Positions 1-8,824 are shown, numbered from the stretch's first letter. The stretch is DNA of 64,000 bases from Actinobacillus seminis (GCF_002263215.1 NZ_NLFK01000002.1:1-64000); one strand, 5' to 3'. A program made the numbers and translations. The notes: generated from the sequence alone by a model not told the origin.

Positions 1-173
1 ACAAAAGATATATTCTTATCATAACGAACAATCTCAAGCATCAATAACGCAAAAGAAAATAAAGATATTAAACCGCTTGCGCTCGGTAGTAGAAGGGATG
101 CAAACGGTTTTTTATATTCAAAATTTGCAAAATATGGTGGGTAAAAGATAATCAAATAATGGGATAATCCCAT
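1..173 (-). CDS. Unknown membrane protein, N-terminal part, cut by window edge
   Basis: On the minus strand an ATG at 173-171 opens a frame that stays open for 57 codons to the window edge. It begins MGLSHYLIIFYPPYFANF and continues with a hydrophobic stretch around residues 28-48 (SGLISLFSFALLMLEIV), which looks like a membrane segment. A Shine-Dalgarno-like AAGGTG lies 5 bases upstream. I do not recognise the family. The gene is divergent from the small gene at 262. Its ribosome site and start lie in a perfect 14-bp inverted repeat (see 158-202). The open frame, RBS and membrane-like composition support a real gene, but only the N-terminus is visible. Confidence 0.5.
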   Translation of the reverse strand, partial: MGLSHYLIIFYPPYFANFEYKKPFASLLLPSASGLISLFSFALLMLEIVRYDKNISF

Positions 174-202
174 TATTCACCTTGCCATGCAAGGTGAATA
201 AT
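158..202. repeat. Two nested palindromes over the start of the minus-strand gene
   Basis: 172-185 (ATTATTCACCTTGC) and 189-202 (GCAAGGTGAATAAT) are perfect 14-base arms around the loop CAT. Next to it, 158-165 and 167-174 (AATGGGAT / ATCCCATT) form a second perfect 8-base palindrome around one base. In the minus-strand transcript the 3' arm of the larger hairpin contains the AAGGTG ribosome site and runs into the ATG, so the hairpin would hide the start. It could instead be a protein operator in the divergent intergenic region. Confidence 0.6.
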
Positions 203-261
203 AAATAGATCTGAATAAAAATAATTGTTTAGATGGTATTTCTTAACAAAGAGGACAGAAA

Positions 262-447
262 ATGTTGATGCGAAAAATAGAAAACGGTAAATGCTTTTAT
301 ACAGATATGGTAGGAAATAAATACCAATATGATCTCTCTGATTTAAGTGATCAACTCAGTTATAAAATGGATTTAGATGCTCAAATGAGAGATCAATTAT
401 CGGTAAATCCGACTAGAAATAAAAATGGTGGAGGAATTTATGAGTAG
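262..447 (+). CDS. Small protein of unknown function (61 aa)
   Basis: A 61-residue frame with a good ribosome site (GAGGACAG) upstream of the ATG at 262; a second ATG at 268 is also possible. The protein is soluble and polar, with a Tyr- and Asp-rich middle (residues 17-40) and the tail NKNGGGIYE. I do not recognise a family. Its last codons overlap the start of the YbjN-type gene (ATG at 440, stop at 445-447), so the two are probably translated as a coupled pair. Function cannot be inferred. Confidence 0.6.
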   Translation: MLMRKIENGKCFYTDMVGNKYQYDLSDLSDQLSYKMDLDAQMRDQLSVNPTRNKNGGGIYE

Positions 448-853
448 TTCCTATGAAGAAGTTTTTGATGAATTCACAGATAGAGAGTTAGTGTCTCTTT
501 TGAAAGAGCAAGATTATGAAAATGTGGAAATTATAAAGTCAGGTGTAATCAAATTTAGGCATGACAGCATGATCTATATTATAGATAATAGCTATGATGA
601 TGGTTCTATAGATGTATTCATGATCTTTGATGATATTGATATGTCATTCAAAGAAATGAATCGATGGAATGCAGAAAAACGATTTGTGAGCGTTTATAAA
701 TGTGACGGAAAAGTATGTTTAAAAATGAGCTTAGAATCAGGTATAACAGAAGCATATTTGATAGAATCTATCAAGAGATTCATAGCCCTTCAAACTGTGT
801 TTTCTTTACGAGAATTAGCTCATGTAGCGTCTCTACTGAAAATGTTTAAATAA
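440..853 (+). CDS. YbjN-family protein
   Basis: 137 residues from ATG 440, chosen over an upstream GTG at 425 because GGAGG lies just before it. The block MNRWNAEKRFVSVYKCDGK followed by an acidic helix (ITEAYLIESIKRFI, about residues 104-117) resembles the YbjN domain, a fold related to type III secretion chaperones. E. coli YbjN is linked to motility and stress, but its molecular role is unsettled. No signal peptide or membrane segment is visible. It overlaps the 61-residue gene upstream by 8 bases. Family assignment is from sequence pattern only; this could be a small accessory or immunity-like protein. Confidence 0.65.
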   Translation: MSSSYEEVFDEFTDRELVSLLKEQDYENVEIIKSGVIKFRHDSMIYIIDNSYDDGSIDVFMIFDDIDMSFKEMNRWNAEKRFVSVYKCDGKVCLKMSLESGITEAYLIESIKRFIALQTVFSLRELAHVASLLKMFK

Positions 854-1739
854 TTTCGAAATTTGATTTAAGGTAAAGACAGAAAATTTAAATTATCGGA
901 ACATTTCCTGATATATAGTGTAGAAGCTCAGACTTAATCTGACAAATCACCTCGGAAAATGAGAATTCCCGATGAGAGTATGAATGTCCAAATTCAATCT
1001 AAACGAAAAAGGAAACTCTCATTTTTTATTCTACCAATCTACTCATTAAACACAAAACGGGTTTATTAAATTTAGCAGAAGAACTCGGTAACATTTCTCA
1101 AGCCTGTAAAGTGAAGGGAGTGAGCTGAGATACCTTCTATCAATATCAACAAGCCGTGGAGAAAGGCGGTGTTGAAGCACTTCTTAATCAAAATCGGCAC
1201 GTGCCAAATCTCAAAAATCGTGTAGATGAAGCGGTTGAACAAGCTGTCGTGATGTCGTAAAGTTTGCCTTAGATAATCCTGCTTTTGGATAAGTCCGTGT
1301 AAGCAATGAGCTTCACAAGTAAGGGATCTTTGTTTCAGCAGGCGGTGTGCTTAATTTGACTTAGACATCACCTAGCGAACGTTAAACAAAGATTGACGGC
1401 ACTTGAGAAATTGATTGCAGAGCAAGGTATTATTCTTAACGAAGCACAGGTACAAGCTTTAGAACGTAAAAAAGAAGATAATGTGGCTTGTGGTGAAATC
1501 GAAACGGCACAATCCGGGCTATCGTCGCTGCCGACATGCTCAATGATAAAGTGTTACCGCCATACATTGAAAGCCAAGGTTATACCTTATTACCGCGATT
1601 GTCTCAAGCTTATTGGCAATAAATTGTCAAAAAATGACCGCACTTTTTCAGTCCTTCGTTTTTCTTCGTATGGGCTTCGCATTTGGGGCGGTTTCAAGGT
1701 AAACTAACAGGATTATTATTCACAATGAAGTAACTTTTT
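854..1739. other. Gene-poor stretch holding a decayed insertion sequence
   Basis: After the YbjN gene there is no intact gene until ftsB. About 918-1020 looks like the terminal non-coding part of an insertion sequence, with a small palindrome TCAGA-CTTAA-TCTGA. The rest is the transposase remnant described separately. A minus-orientation uptake core (ACCGCACTT) lies at 1637-1645. Confidence 0.6.
1033..1612 (+). pseudogene. IS481-type transposase remnant
   Basis: Conceptual translation in shifting frames gives pieces typical of an IS481-like transposase: NLLIKHKTGLLNLAEELGN, FYQYQQAVEKGGVEALLNQN, FALDNPAFG, then LTALEKLIAEQGIILNEAQ up to about 1530. Several in-frame stops interrupt it, for example TGA where an Arg codon would follow VKGVS. 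The frame shifts near 1255, and the catalytic half is almost entirely deleted. After the deletion only ADMLNDKVLP is recognisable (about 1533-1565). What follows up to the stop near 1612 is of unclear origin. No intact copy of this element is in the window. Confidence 0.75.
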
Positions 1740-2021
1740 ATGCGTTTATTTATTTTTATCTTAGTAGCATTGCTATTGCTGTTTCAATGCGATTTTTGGT
1801 TTGGTAAAAACGGTTATTTTGATTATCAAGAGACATCAAAAGAAATCACTCGGCGTCAACAAGAAAATGAAAAACTTTCTCAACGAAATCAACTGATTGC
1901 AGCAGAAATTAAGAATCTGAAAGAAGGGGTGGATGCCATTGAAGAACGAGCCAGATTGCAGCATGAAATGATTAAATCTGACGAAATATTTTATCGTATT
2001 GTAAAAGAAAATAGACAATGA
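1740..2021 (+). CDS. ftsB: Cell division protein FtsB
   Basis: 93 residues: a short N-terminal cytoplasmic end, one membrane helix (residues 3-16, [14 protein letters not shown]), then a periplasmic coiled coil (about 28-70) rich in Glu, Gln and Arg. FtsB forms the FtsQLB complex that licenses septal peptidoglycan synthesis. Length and topology match the family. The stop overlaps the ispD start by four bases, the usual ftsB-ispD pairing of gamma-proteobacteria. The decayed transposase ends about 130 bp upstream. Confidence 0.93.
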   Translation: MRLFIFILVALLLLFQCDFWFGKNGYFDYQETSKEITRRQQENEKLSQRNQLIAAEIKNLKEGVDAIEERARLQHEMIKSDEIFYRIVKENRQ

Positions 2022-2719
2022 AAAAGATGAAGATTCAACGTCAATTTGTTGCTGTCGTTCCGGCGGCAGGGGTCGGGAGCCGAATGCAAGCAGATAAGCC
2101 CAAGCAATATTTGGAAATTGATGGTAAAACGATTTTGCAGCATACGTTAAACGTTCTATTAAGTTATCCGTTAATTGACGAAGTGATTGTTGCGGTTGCC
2201 GGAGCCGATCCTTATGTGGAAAAAATGCCATTTCTCAAACAGGCGAAAATTCGTTTGGTGGAAGGCGGTGAAAATCGGGCGGATTCCGTGTTAAATGGGC
2301 TGAAGGCAATTAATTTTCAGCCGGAGCGTGAAACTTGGGTGTTGGTACATGATGCTGCGCGTCCTTGTTTAACTCACCAGGATTTAGATCAGTTATTGCA
2401 GGTAGATGATGATAATGGAGCAATTTTAGCTATTCCGGCAACAGATACCATTAAGCGCGCCGATGCAGATTTGCAAATTCAACAAACAGAAGATCGCGCG
2501 CAATTGTGGTTGGCACAAACGCCACAGTTTTTTAACGCGAAATTGTTGGCGAACGCCTTAAAATTTGCGAAGAAAAATAGGTTAGTGGTGACTGACGAGG
2601 CGTCAGCGATGGAATTGCTGGGATTTCGACCGCACTTGGTTGCCGGGCGTAGCGATAATATTAAAGTGACTCGTCCGGAAGATTTGGCATTGGCAGCATT
2701 TTATTTAACTCGTAGATGA
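2018..2719 (+). CDS. ispD: 2-C-methyl-D-erythritol 4-phosphate cytidylyltransferase
   Basis: 233 residues. IspD couples CTP with methylerythritol 4-phosphate in the non-mevalonate isoprenoid pathway. The nucleotide-binding N-terminus [20 protein letters not shown] (residues 9-28) with its Gly loop, Arg and Lys is present, as are VHDAARPC and the C-terminal [12 protein letters not shown] and NIKVTRPED motifs. The start overlaps ftsB; the Met three codons downstream is an alternative. The pathway partner ispF lies one gene further on, split from ispD by an antiporter gene, whereas in many relatives the two are adjacent. Confidence 0.96.
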   Translation: MKKMKIQRQFVAVVPAAGVGSRMQADKPKQYLEIDGKTILQHTLNVLLSYPLIDEVIVAVAGADPYVEKMPFLKQAKIRLVEGGENRADSVLNGLKAINFQPERETWVLVHDAARPCLTHQDLDQLLQVDDDNGAILAIPATDTIKRADADLQIQQTEDRAQLWLAQTPQFFNAKLLANALKFAKKNRLVVTDEASAMELLGFRPHLVAGRSDNIKVTRPEDLALAAFYLTRR

Positions 2720-2735
2720 TGACAAGGAGGAAATG

Positions 2736-4547
2736 ATGGCAGCAGAAGGAGCGAATCAACTGGTCAATGTGGTCACTTTGCTGGCGGCGGCCGTCGTTGC
2801 GGTACCGCTATTTAAGCGTTTTGGTTTAGGATCTGTTTTGGGATATTTGGCAGCGGGGCTTGTGATTGGACCTTTTGGCTTTGGTGTGTTCACGGATTCG
2901 GAGGGAATTATTCATGTCGCTGAATTAGGTGTGGTGATGTTCCTGTTTATTATTGGGCTGGAAATGAAACCGTCACATATTTGGGGTCTACGCCACCATA
3001 TCTTTTGTCTCGGTGCTTTGCAAATTGGTTTGTGTACGTTGGCGTTAACTTCCGTTGCAATGCTTTATGGATTTAGTTGGCAGATAGCATTTGTTGGCGC
3101 TGCGGGATTTGTGTTGACCTCTACCGCGATTGTGATGCAAGAGTTAAGCGAACGGGGCGATATTGCTTCGCCACGCGGGCAGCGTATTGTGTCGATTTTA
3201 TTATTTGAAGATTTATTGATTGTGCCTTTATTGGCATTTGTAACCTTTTTATCGCCAATGGAAACAGCGGAGGTGGCAAATGCGACGCCTTTATGGCAAA
3301 AAATCGCCATTGCCGCCGTTTCCGTAGCCACACTTGTGGCAGCAGGATTATGGTTGCTTAATCCGCTATTTAAAATATTGGCAAAAACCAAAACGCGCGA
3401 AGTGATGACTGCGGCGGCGTTATTGGTGGTTTTAGGGGCTGCCTTATTGATGGAAGAAGGCGGTTTATCCATGGCAATGGGGGCGTTTCTTGCCGGTGTC
3501 TTATTATCTGAATCCAGTTTTCGCCATCAATTAGAAGCCGATATTGAGCCTTTTCGTGGGTTATTGCTAGGATTATTTTTCTTAGGGGTGGGAATGTCAT
3601 TAAATCTCACCGTGGTGACGGATAACTGGGTGCTGATTATTTTAGGTGTGTTGATCTTTATGTCGGTCAAAGGTCTTTGTATTTATATCGTCGCGCGTAT
3701 CACTCGCACCTCTCATGTTAATGCGATCGATCGAATGTTTATGATGGCGCAAGGGGGTGAATTTGCGTTCGTACTTTTTTCTGCTGCGGCGACACAAGGA
3801 GCGATCAGCGTGGAAATACAAGCGAATATGACCGCGATCGTGGTGTTATCTATGGTGTTGACGCCGATATTTATTATTTTGCAGAAAAAATATTTGCTTC
3901 CTCGTTTGACGCATAAAACCGAAAAAACAGCCGATACTATTGAGGAACAACGTTCCACGGTGTTAATCGGGATTGGGCGTTTTGGACAGATTATCAATCA
4001 AATGTTGGTGATGACAGGAAATCGCCCGATCGTGATTGATAAAGATGCGAGTTTGATTGCAGGAATGAAAAAATTGGGGATAAAAACCTATTATGGTGAT
4101 GCTACTCGTCCGGAATTGTTACACGCCGCAGGTGTCGATTGTGCAGATTTACTGATTGTCGCGATCAATGATAAACAGCAGGCGTCGCATATTGTGCACC
4201 TTGCTCGCAAAATGAACCCGAATATTATCATTATTGCGCGCGCCTATGATCGTATTCATGCCATTGATTTGTTTCGCGAAGGTGCGGATATTCAAGTGCG
4301 GGAAGCCTTTGATTCGGCGTTGCGTACCGGTAAAAAAGCGTTATTGTCGTTGGGTATGGAGGCGGATGTGGTGAATGAAATTGCGGAAACCTATTTTGAT
4401 AAAGATCGGCATAAATTGAAATTAATGGCAGAGGTTTATGATCCGAAAATTGCCAATTTTGAAAATAAAGAATTAGTGAAAATTGCGTTGGATGTGGATC
4501 AAGAATTGATGGCGGAAATCCAACAAATTATGAATAAAGCGCGCTAA
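2736..4547 (+). CDS. Kef-type K+/H+ antiporter (CPA2 family)
   Basis: About 603 residues. The first ~380 form a 12-13 helix cation:proton antiporter (GLEMKPSHIW, FAVFLAGVLL-type helices, FAFVLFSAAATQG). The C-terminal part is a TrkA-N/RCK nucleotide-binding domain starting at VLIGIGRFGQI, with YYGDATRPELLHAAG. This is the KefB/KefC layout, an inner-membrane K+ efflux system usually gated by glutathione adducts. AGGAGG at 2725-2730 favours the ATG at 2736 over 2733. No KefF/KefG ancillary subunit gene is adjacent. It sits between ispD and ispF, which it separates. Whether it is KefB or KefC cannot be told by eye. Confidence 0.9.
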   Translation: MAAEGANQLVNVVTLLAAAVVAVPLFKRFGLGSVLGYLAAGLVIGPFGFGVFTDSEGIIHVAELGVVMFLFIIGLEMKPSHIWGLRHHIFCLGALQIGLCTLALTSVAMLYGFSWQIAFVGAAGFVLTSTAIVMQELSERGDIASPRGQRIVSILLFEDLLIVPLLAFVTFLSPMETAEVANATPLWQKIAIAAVSVATLVAAGLWLLNPLFKILAKTKTREVMTAAALLVVLGAALLMEEGGLSMAMGAFLAGVLLSESSFRHQLEADIEPFRGLLLGLFFLGVGMSLNLTVVTDNWVLIILGVLIFMSVKGLCIYIVARITRTSHVNAIDRMFMMAQGGEFAFVLFSAAATQGAISVEIQANMTAIVVLSMVLTPIFIILQKKYLLPRLTHKTEKTADTIEEQRSTVLIGIGRFGQIINQMLVMTGNRPIVIDKDASLIAGMKKLGIKTYYGDATRPELLHAAGVDCADLLIVAINDKQQASHIVHLARKMNPNIIIIARAYDRIHAIDLFREGADIQVREAFDSALRTGKKALLSLGMEADVVNEIAETYFDKDRHKLKLMAEVYDPKIANFENKELVKIALDVDQELMAEIQQIMNKAR

Positions 4548-4577
4548 AGTGCGGTCAAAAATAAAAGGAAATGATGA

Positions 4578-5057
4578 ATGATACGAATTGGTCACGGGTT
4601 TGATGTACACGCTTTCGGTGGAGAGGGTCCGATTGTTATTGGTGGTGTGAAAATTCCATATGCACAAGGTTTATTGGCTCACAGTGACGGGGATGTGGCG
4701 TTGCACGCCTTGACGGACGCGTTATTGGGCGCTGCGGCATTGGGCGATATCGGCAAATTATTTCCTGATACGGATATGCAATATAAAGGTGCGGACAGTC
4801 GTGGTTTGTTGCGCGAAGCCTTTGCGAAAGTGACGGCGCAGGGCTATCTGGTGGGCAATGTGGATGTGACTATTATTGCGCAAGCGCCTAAAATGCGTTC
4901 CTATATTGACGAAATGCGCGTGCTGATTGCGCAAGATTTGCAGTGCGACATGACGCAAGTTAACGTGAAAGCGACCACAACGGAAAAATTAGGTTTTACC
5001 GGGCGCGGTGAAGGGATTGCTTGTGAAGCGGTGGCGTTGTTGGTAAAAAAACAATGA
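4578..5057 (+). CDS. ispF: 2-C-methyl-D-erythritol 2,4-cyclodiphosphate synthase
   Basis: 159 residues, full family length. IspF cyclises the CDP-ME 2-phosphate intermediate and releases CMP. The zinc ligands are visible in GHGFDVHAF (D8 and H10) and [16 protein letters not shown], and the C-terminal [20 protein letters not shown] motif is intact. AAGGAA seven bases upstream selects the ATG at 4578 among three close ATGs. A plus-orientation uptake core at 4547-4555 overlaps the antiporter stop. The stop overlaps the truD start (ATGA). Confidence 0.96.
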   Translation: MIRIGHGFDVHAFGGEGPIVIGGVKIPYAQGLLAHSDGDVALHALTDALLGAAALGDIGKLFPDTDMQYKGADSRGLLREAFAKVTAQGYLVGNVDVTIIAQAPKMRSYIDEMRVLIAQDLQCDMTQVNVKATTTEKLGFTGRGEGIACEAVALLVKKQ

Positions 5058-6058
5058 TGGAGTTAGCCTATTTACAAACTGCGCCAAAGCAGACCGCACT
5101 TTTAAAAGCAGAGTTTGCTGATTTTGTGGTGAAAGAAAAATTGGGCTACGATTTTTCCGGCGAAGGCGAATTTGTGGTAGTCAAGGTACGTAAAACCAAC
5201 GCGAACACGATTTTTGTTGGTGAGAAGTTGGCGGAGTTTGCCGGTATTTCCGCACGGGATATGAGTTACGCGGGGCTGAAAGATCGCCACGGGGTGACCG
5301 ACCAATGGTTTTCTTTACATATGCCGGGTAAGACTACGCCGGATTTTAGCCGGTTTTATGTGGAGGGTGTAGAAATTCTGGCGGTTAGTCGGCACCAACG
5401 TAAAATCCGTATCGGTAGTTTGCAAGGTAACTCTTTTGAGATTTTATTGCGCCATGCAGTGGAAACGGACGAGTTAAAAGTGCGGTTAAAAAATGTCATG
5501 TTTTGTGGTTTTCCCAATTATTTTATGGATCAACGTTTTGGGCATGACGGACAAAATTTGACGCAAGCTTTGCGTTGGGCAAAGGGCGAAATTCAAGTGA
5601 AAGATCGGAAAAAACGTCGTTTTTATCTTTCTGCAGCGCGCAGCGAAGTGTTTAATTTGATTGTGTCGGCGCGTATTCAGCAAGGGGATATTCAGCGTGT
5701 TTTGCCAAAGGATATTGTGCAATTATGCCATTCGCAAAGTTGGTTTGTGGTGGATGAAAATGAAGATTTAGCGGCGTTGCAACAGCGCTTGCAGCAAAAT
5801 GATATTGCCTTAACCGCGGCGTTAATTGGCGATAATATGCCGCAAACAAATGGTTTTGAAATGCAGATTATTGAACAACATTCCGCTTTATTGCGTTTGA
5901 TGAAACAAGAACGGGTAAAGCCAATGCGTCGTGCTATGTTAATGTTCGCGGAAGACTTTTCTTGGGCGTTTAATACTCAAGGGTTGGCGTTGCGCTTTTT
6001 TCTGCCGGCGGGCAGCTATGCGACCGCGTTAATTCGTGAGTTGGTGAAAACGATTTAA
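5054..6058 (+). CDS. truD: tRNA pseudouridine(13) synthase TruD
   Basis: 334 residues. TruD isomerises U13 of tRNA-Glu. The catalytic motif is [14 protein letters not shown] (about residues 75-88, catalytic Asp in KDRHG), preceded by [26 protein letters not shown] is also diagnostic. It overlaps ispF by the ATGA motif; the next Met (5057) is an alternative start. Two uptake cores lie inside the gene (5093-5101 minus, 5478-5486 plus). The order ispF-truD-surE is the usual gamma-proteobacterial one. Confidence 0.95.
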   Translation: MMELAYLQTAPKQTALLKAEFADFVVKEKLGYDFSGEGEFVVVKVRKTNANTIFVGEKLAEFAGISARDMSYAGLKDRHGVTDQWFSLHMPGKTTPDFSRFYVEGVEILAVSRHQRKIRIGSLQGNSFEILLRHAVETDELKVRLKNVMFCGFPNYFMDQRFGHDGQNLTQALRWAKGEIQVKDRKKRRFYLSAARSEVFNLIVSARIQQGDIQRVLPKDIVQLCHSQSWFVVDENEDLAALQQRLQQNDIALTAALIGDNMPQTNGFEMQIIEQHSALLRLMKQERVKPMRRAMLMFAEDFSWAFNTQGLALRFFLPAGSYATALIRELVKTI

Positions 6059-6082
6059 TTTTATTTATATAGGGAAATTAAA

Positions 6083-6823
6083 ATGCATATTCTTTTATCA
6101 AATGACGACGGAATTCATGCCGAGGGGATCAAAACCTTAGCACACGAATTGCGTAAATTCGCCCAAGTGACCGTTGTGGCGCCGGATCGTAACCGTAGTG
6201 CGGCGTCGAGTTCGTTAACTTTGGTACAACCGTTGCGCCCAATGAAATTAGATAGCGGTGATTATTGTATTAACGGAACGCCGGCGGATTGCGTACATTT
6301 GGCACTCAACGGATTTTTGTCAGGGCAGGTGGATTTGGTGGTTTCCGGGATTAATGCCGGGGCAAATTTAGGGGATGATGTGATTTATTCCGGTACCGTA
6401 GCTGCGGCATTAGAAGGGCGTCATTTAGGCTTACCTTCTATTGCGGTATCTTTAGATGGGCGTCAACATTATGAAAGTGCGGCGAAAGTGGTGGCGGATG
6501 TGATTCCGAAATTGCATGGCGAATTACTTAACGCACGGGAAATAATCAATATTAACGTGCCGGATTTGCCTTATGAGCAATTAAAAGGTATTAAAGTGAC
6601 CCATCTCGGTTACCGATCTTCTGCGGCAGAAGTGATTAAACAGCAAGATCCGCGTGGTGAGCATATTTATTGGATTGGTCCATCCGGATTGCCGGAATAT
6701 GAACAAGAGGGTACGGATTTTTATGCGGTGCGCAACGGTTATGTTTCAATTACGCCGATTCAAGCGGATATGACAGCCCATCATTCACTTGCTGCTTTAC
6801 AAGATTGGTTAAAAAGTGAATAA
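6083..6823 (+). CDS. surE: 5'/3'-nucleotidase SurE
   Basis: 246 residues. SurE is a metal-dependent survival protein that dephosphorylates nucleoside monophosphates and short polyphosphate. The N-terminal [13 protein letters not shown] (metal ligands in NDDG), [26 protein letters not shown] and [20 protein letters not shown] motifs are all present. AGGGAAAT precedes the ATG. It follows truD by 24 bases and is probably cotranscribed with it. Confidence 0.96.
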   Translation: MHILLSNDDGIHAEGIKTLAHELRKFAQVTVVAPDRNRSAASSSLTLVQPLRPMKLDSGDYCINGTPADCVHLALNGFLSGQVDLVVSGINAGANLGDDVIYSGTVAAALEGRHLGLPSIAVSLDGRQHYESAAKVVADVIPKLHGELLNAREIININVPDLPYEQLKGIKVTHLGYRSSAAEVIKQQDPRGEHIYWIGPSGLPEYEQEGTDFYAVRNGYVSITPIQADMTAHHSLAALQDWLKSE

Positions 6824-6870
6824 TACGTCGCTTTATGCGATATCTTCACTTTTTAACTAAGGAAATACAA

Positions 6871-7446
6871 TTGAACATTTTTGGTGCTATGTATGATAAA
6901 ACCATGGAATGGTCAAAACATCACTATGCGGCTTTTTGGCTTTCTTTTGTTAGTTTTATTGAAGCTATTTTCTTTCCTATTCCGCCGGATGTGATGCTTA
7001 TTCCAATGTCGATGACCAAGCCGAAACGTGCGGTCAGATTGGCACTTTATACTGCGATTGCATCAACGGTTGGCGGTGTTATTGGATACGGGCTGGGCTA
7101 TTATACCTTTGATTTTGTTCAACATTATATCCAACAATGGGGCTATCAACATCATTGGGAAACCGCGATTTCGTGGTTTGAGCGCTGGGGGGTGTTAGTG
7201 GTCTTTGTTGCCGGTTTTTCGCCAATTCCGTATAAAGTGTTTACGATTTGTGCAGGTGTCATGCAAATGGCATTTTTCCCATTTTTGATTACCGCCTTTG
7301 TTTCCCGTGCAGCTCGCTTTTTATTGGTTGCCAAATTAGCGGCTTGGGGCGGTGAGAAATTTGCGGCAAAATTACGTAAATCAATTGAAGTAATTGGTTG
7401 GTCAGTAGTCGTTCTTGCAGTTGTTGCCTATTTAGTTTTAAGATAA
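6871..7446 (+). CDS. yqaA: DedA/SNARE-associated family membrane protein (YqaA-like)
   Basis: About 191 residues from TTG 6871, chosen because AAGGAA lies 6 bases upstream; an in-frame ATG at 6835 lacks a clear ribosome site. The protein has several membrane helices and the VTT/DedA signatures: FIEAIFFPIPPDVML near the N-terminus and VFVAGFSPIPYKVFTICAG with the conserved basic F-x-R region SRAARFLL. Members of this family act in membrane lipid homeostasis. It sits between surE and the nlpD region. The subfamily assignment rests on length and motifs. Confidence 0.85.
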   Translation: MNIFGAMYDKTMEWSKHHYAAFWLSFVSFIEAIFFPIPPDVMLIPMSMTKPKRAVRLALYTAIASTVGGVIGYGLGYYTFDFVQHYIQQWGYQHHWETAISWFERWGVLVVFVAGFSPIPYKVFTICAGVMQMAFFPFLITAFVSRAARFLLVAKLAAWGGEKFAAKLRKSIEVIGWSVVVLAVVAYLVLR

Positions 7447-7459
7447 ATAGAGATTTAAA

Positions 7460-7645
7460 ATGAATAAATTACTATTATTGTTGTCTATAGTTTTTGGGTT
7501 GAGCGCTTGTGTATCAGAAGAAATTAAAGATGAAAGTGCGTTACCGCCGGGAATTATATAAGCAGTGGAAGGAACGGGTGCCGTCTAAGGCGGCAGTTGG
7601 TTGCCTGAAATTGAACAATTAAGTATGCCGGCGAATATGAAGTAA
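7460..7645 (+). pseudogene. Broken small lipoprotein, likely a degenerate copy of the nlpD start
   Basis: ATG 7460 opens a lipoprotein leader, MNKLLLLLSIVFGLSAC with Cys17, but TAA stops it after 33 codons (7559-7561). The same frame continues past that stop and a second TAA (7586-7588) to a stop at 7643-7645. Read through, LPPGII-AVEGTGAV-GGSWLPEIEQLSMPANM parallels LTPGIMQPV, GGTWEPQI and SMPPEM in the nlpD product encoded immediately downstream. The simplest reading is a tandem copy of the nlpD N-terminus with nonsense mutations. A genuine 33-residue lipoprotein is possible. Confidence 0.65.
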
Positions 7646-7663
7646 AAGAGGATAATAAAAGAG

Positions 7664-8818
7664 ATGAAAAAATCGTTTTTGGTTTTGCCTGTTGTGATGG
7701 CAATTTTGGCTGCCTGCAGTTCGAACACACCGGCACCGGTTGAAAGTGTTGATGGCACTTTAACGCCGGGCATTATGCAGCCGGTGGATAACAGCGGTGC
7801 GACCGGTGGCACTTGGGAGCCGCAAATTCAGCAGCAATCCATGCCGCCGGAAATGAGTACGCCGGTGGTAACTCGACCAACCTATCAAGCGCCGAAACAA
7901 GCTTTACCGCAAGCGCTGGCGCCGACAACGCCTGTTAGTACGCCGAAATCTGTGCCACAACATTTTGAAATTCCACGTAATCCACAAACCAATGCACCGG
8001 ATTACAGTAAAATCGATAAAGGTTTTTACAAAGGCGACAGCTATACGGTACGTAAAGGCGATACTATGTTCTTAATCGCCTATATTTCCGGTATGGATGT
8101 GAAGGAATTGGCGGCATTGAACAATATATCTGAGCCTTATAATTTAAGCGTTGGTCAAATTTTGAATGTGTCAAATAATCGTGCGCCGGCAATGCCAATC
8201 AACACACAAACTGTCGCAGCGGCGCCGGTTGAGACTAAACCGGTACAACCGGCAGTGACCTATACGCCGGGTCCTAACGGTACCCAATATGGTTCCGACG
8301 TAACCATTACCGGGCCAATTAAATCTTCGGTAGGCAGTGCAAGTGCGGCAGCACAACGAACAGTGGCGGGTACCACAACGATTACTCAACCAGCACAAAC
8401 CACGCCAATGCCAACGACCGTCGCAAAGCAAGCGCCGGTGGTGTCCAATGTGGCTTGGAGTTGGCCGACTAACGGGGAAATTACACAAGGTTTCTCCCGT
8501 TCCGACGGTGGTAATAAAGGGATCGATATTGCCGGTTCTCGTGGTCAAGCGATCAATGCAGCTGCAGCAGGTCGCGTAGTGTACGCGGGTAATGCCTTGC
8601 GTGGTTATGGCAACCTGATCATTATTAAACATAATGATGATTACCTGAGTGCTTATGCCCATAATGAGTCGATCTTAGTTAAAGATCAACAAGAGGTAAA
8701 AGCGGGACAACAAATTGCGAAAATGGGAAGTTCCGGTACAACAGATGTGAAATTACACTTTGAAATTCGTTATAAAGGGAAATCCGTGGATCCGCTACGT
8801 TATTTGCCAAAACGTTAA
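7664..8818 (+). CDS. nlpD: Outer-membrane lipoprotein NlpD/LppB, murein hydrolase activator
   Basis: 384 residues. Lipobox LAAC with Cys18, then a Pro/Gln/Thr-rich linker, a LysM domain (about 124-170, YTVRKGDTMFLIAYISGMD) and a C-terminal M23 domain (about 270-384). The M23 active site is degenerate: NKGIDIAG replaces the zinc-binding H-x-G-x-D, as in E. coli NlpD, which activates AmiC rather than cutting murein itself. This is the relative of H. influenzae outer-membrane antigen LppB. RBS AAGAGA. A terminator follows at 8825. Confidence 0.94.
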   Translation: MKKSFLVLPVVMAILAACSSNTPAPVESVDGTLTPGIMQPVDNSGATGGTWEPQIQQQSMPPEMSTPVVTRPTYQAPKQALPQALAPTTPVSTPKSVPQHFEIPRNPQTNAPDYSKIDKGFYKGDSYTVRKGDTMFLIAYISGMDVKELAALNNISEPYNLSVGQILNVSNNRAPAMPINTQTVAAAPVETKPVQPAVTYTPGPNGTQYGSDVTITGPIKSSVGSASAAAQRTVAGTTTITQPAQTTPMPTTVAKQAPVVSNVAWSWPTNGEITQGFSRSDGGNKGIDIAGSRGQAINAAAAGRVVYAGNALRGYGNLIIIKHNDDYLSAYAHNESILVKDQQEVKAGQQIAKMGSSGTTDVKLHFEIRYKGKSVDPLRYLPKR

Positions 8819-8824
8819 AAGAGG

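Noticed and set aside
262-1612. New defence island at the left edge
   Set aside because: Only two small unknown genes and a decayed transposase are visible; no nuclease, helicase, NTPase or modification domain is present to support a defence role.
1393-1707. 104-aa open frame
   Set aside because: It starts at a TTG inside the transposase remnant; only its first ~40 residues match transposase and the rest is out of frame, so it is part of the pseudogene.
1836-2231. 131-aa minus-strand frame across ftsB and ispD
   Set aside because: Antisense shadow of two well-supported genes; no ribosome site and no family resemblance.
8171-8662. 163-aa minus-strand frame inside nlpD
   Set aside because: Cys/Arg-rich antisense translation of a repetitive Pro/Thr linker; no independent support.
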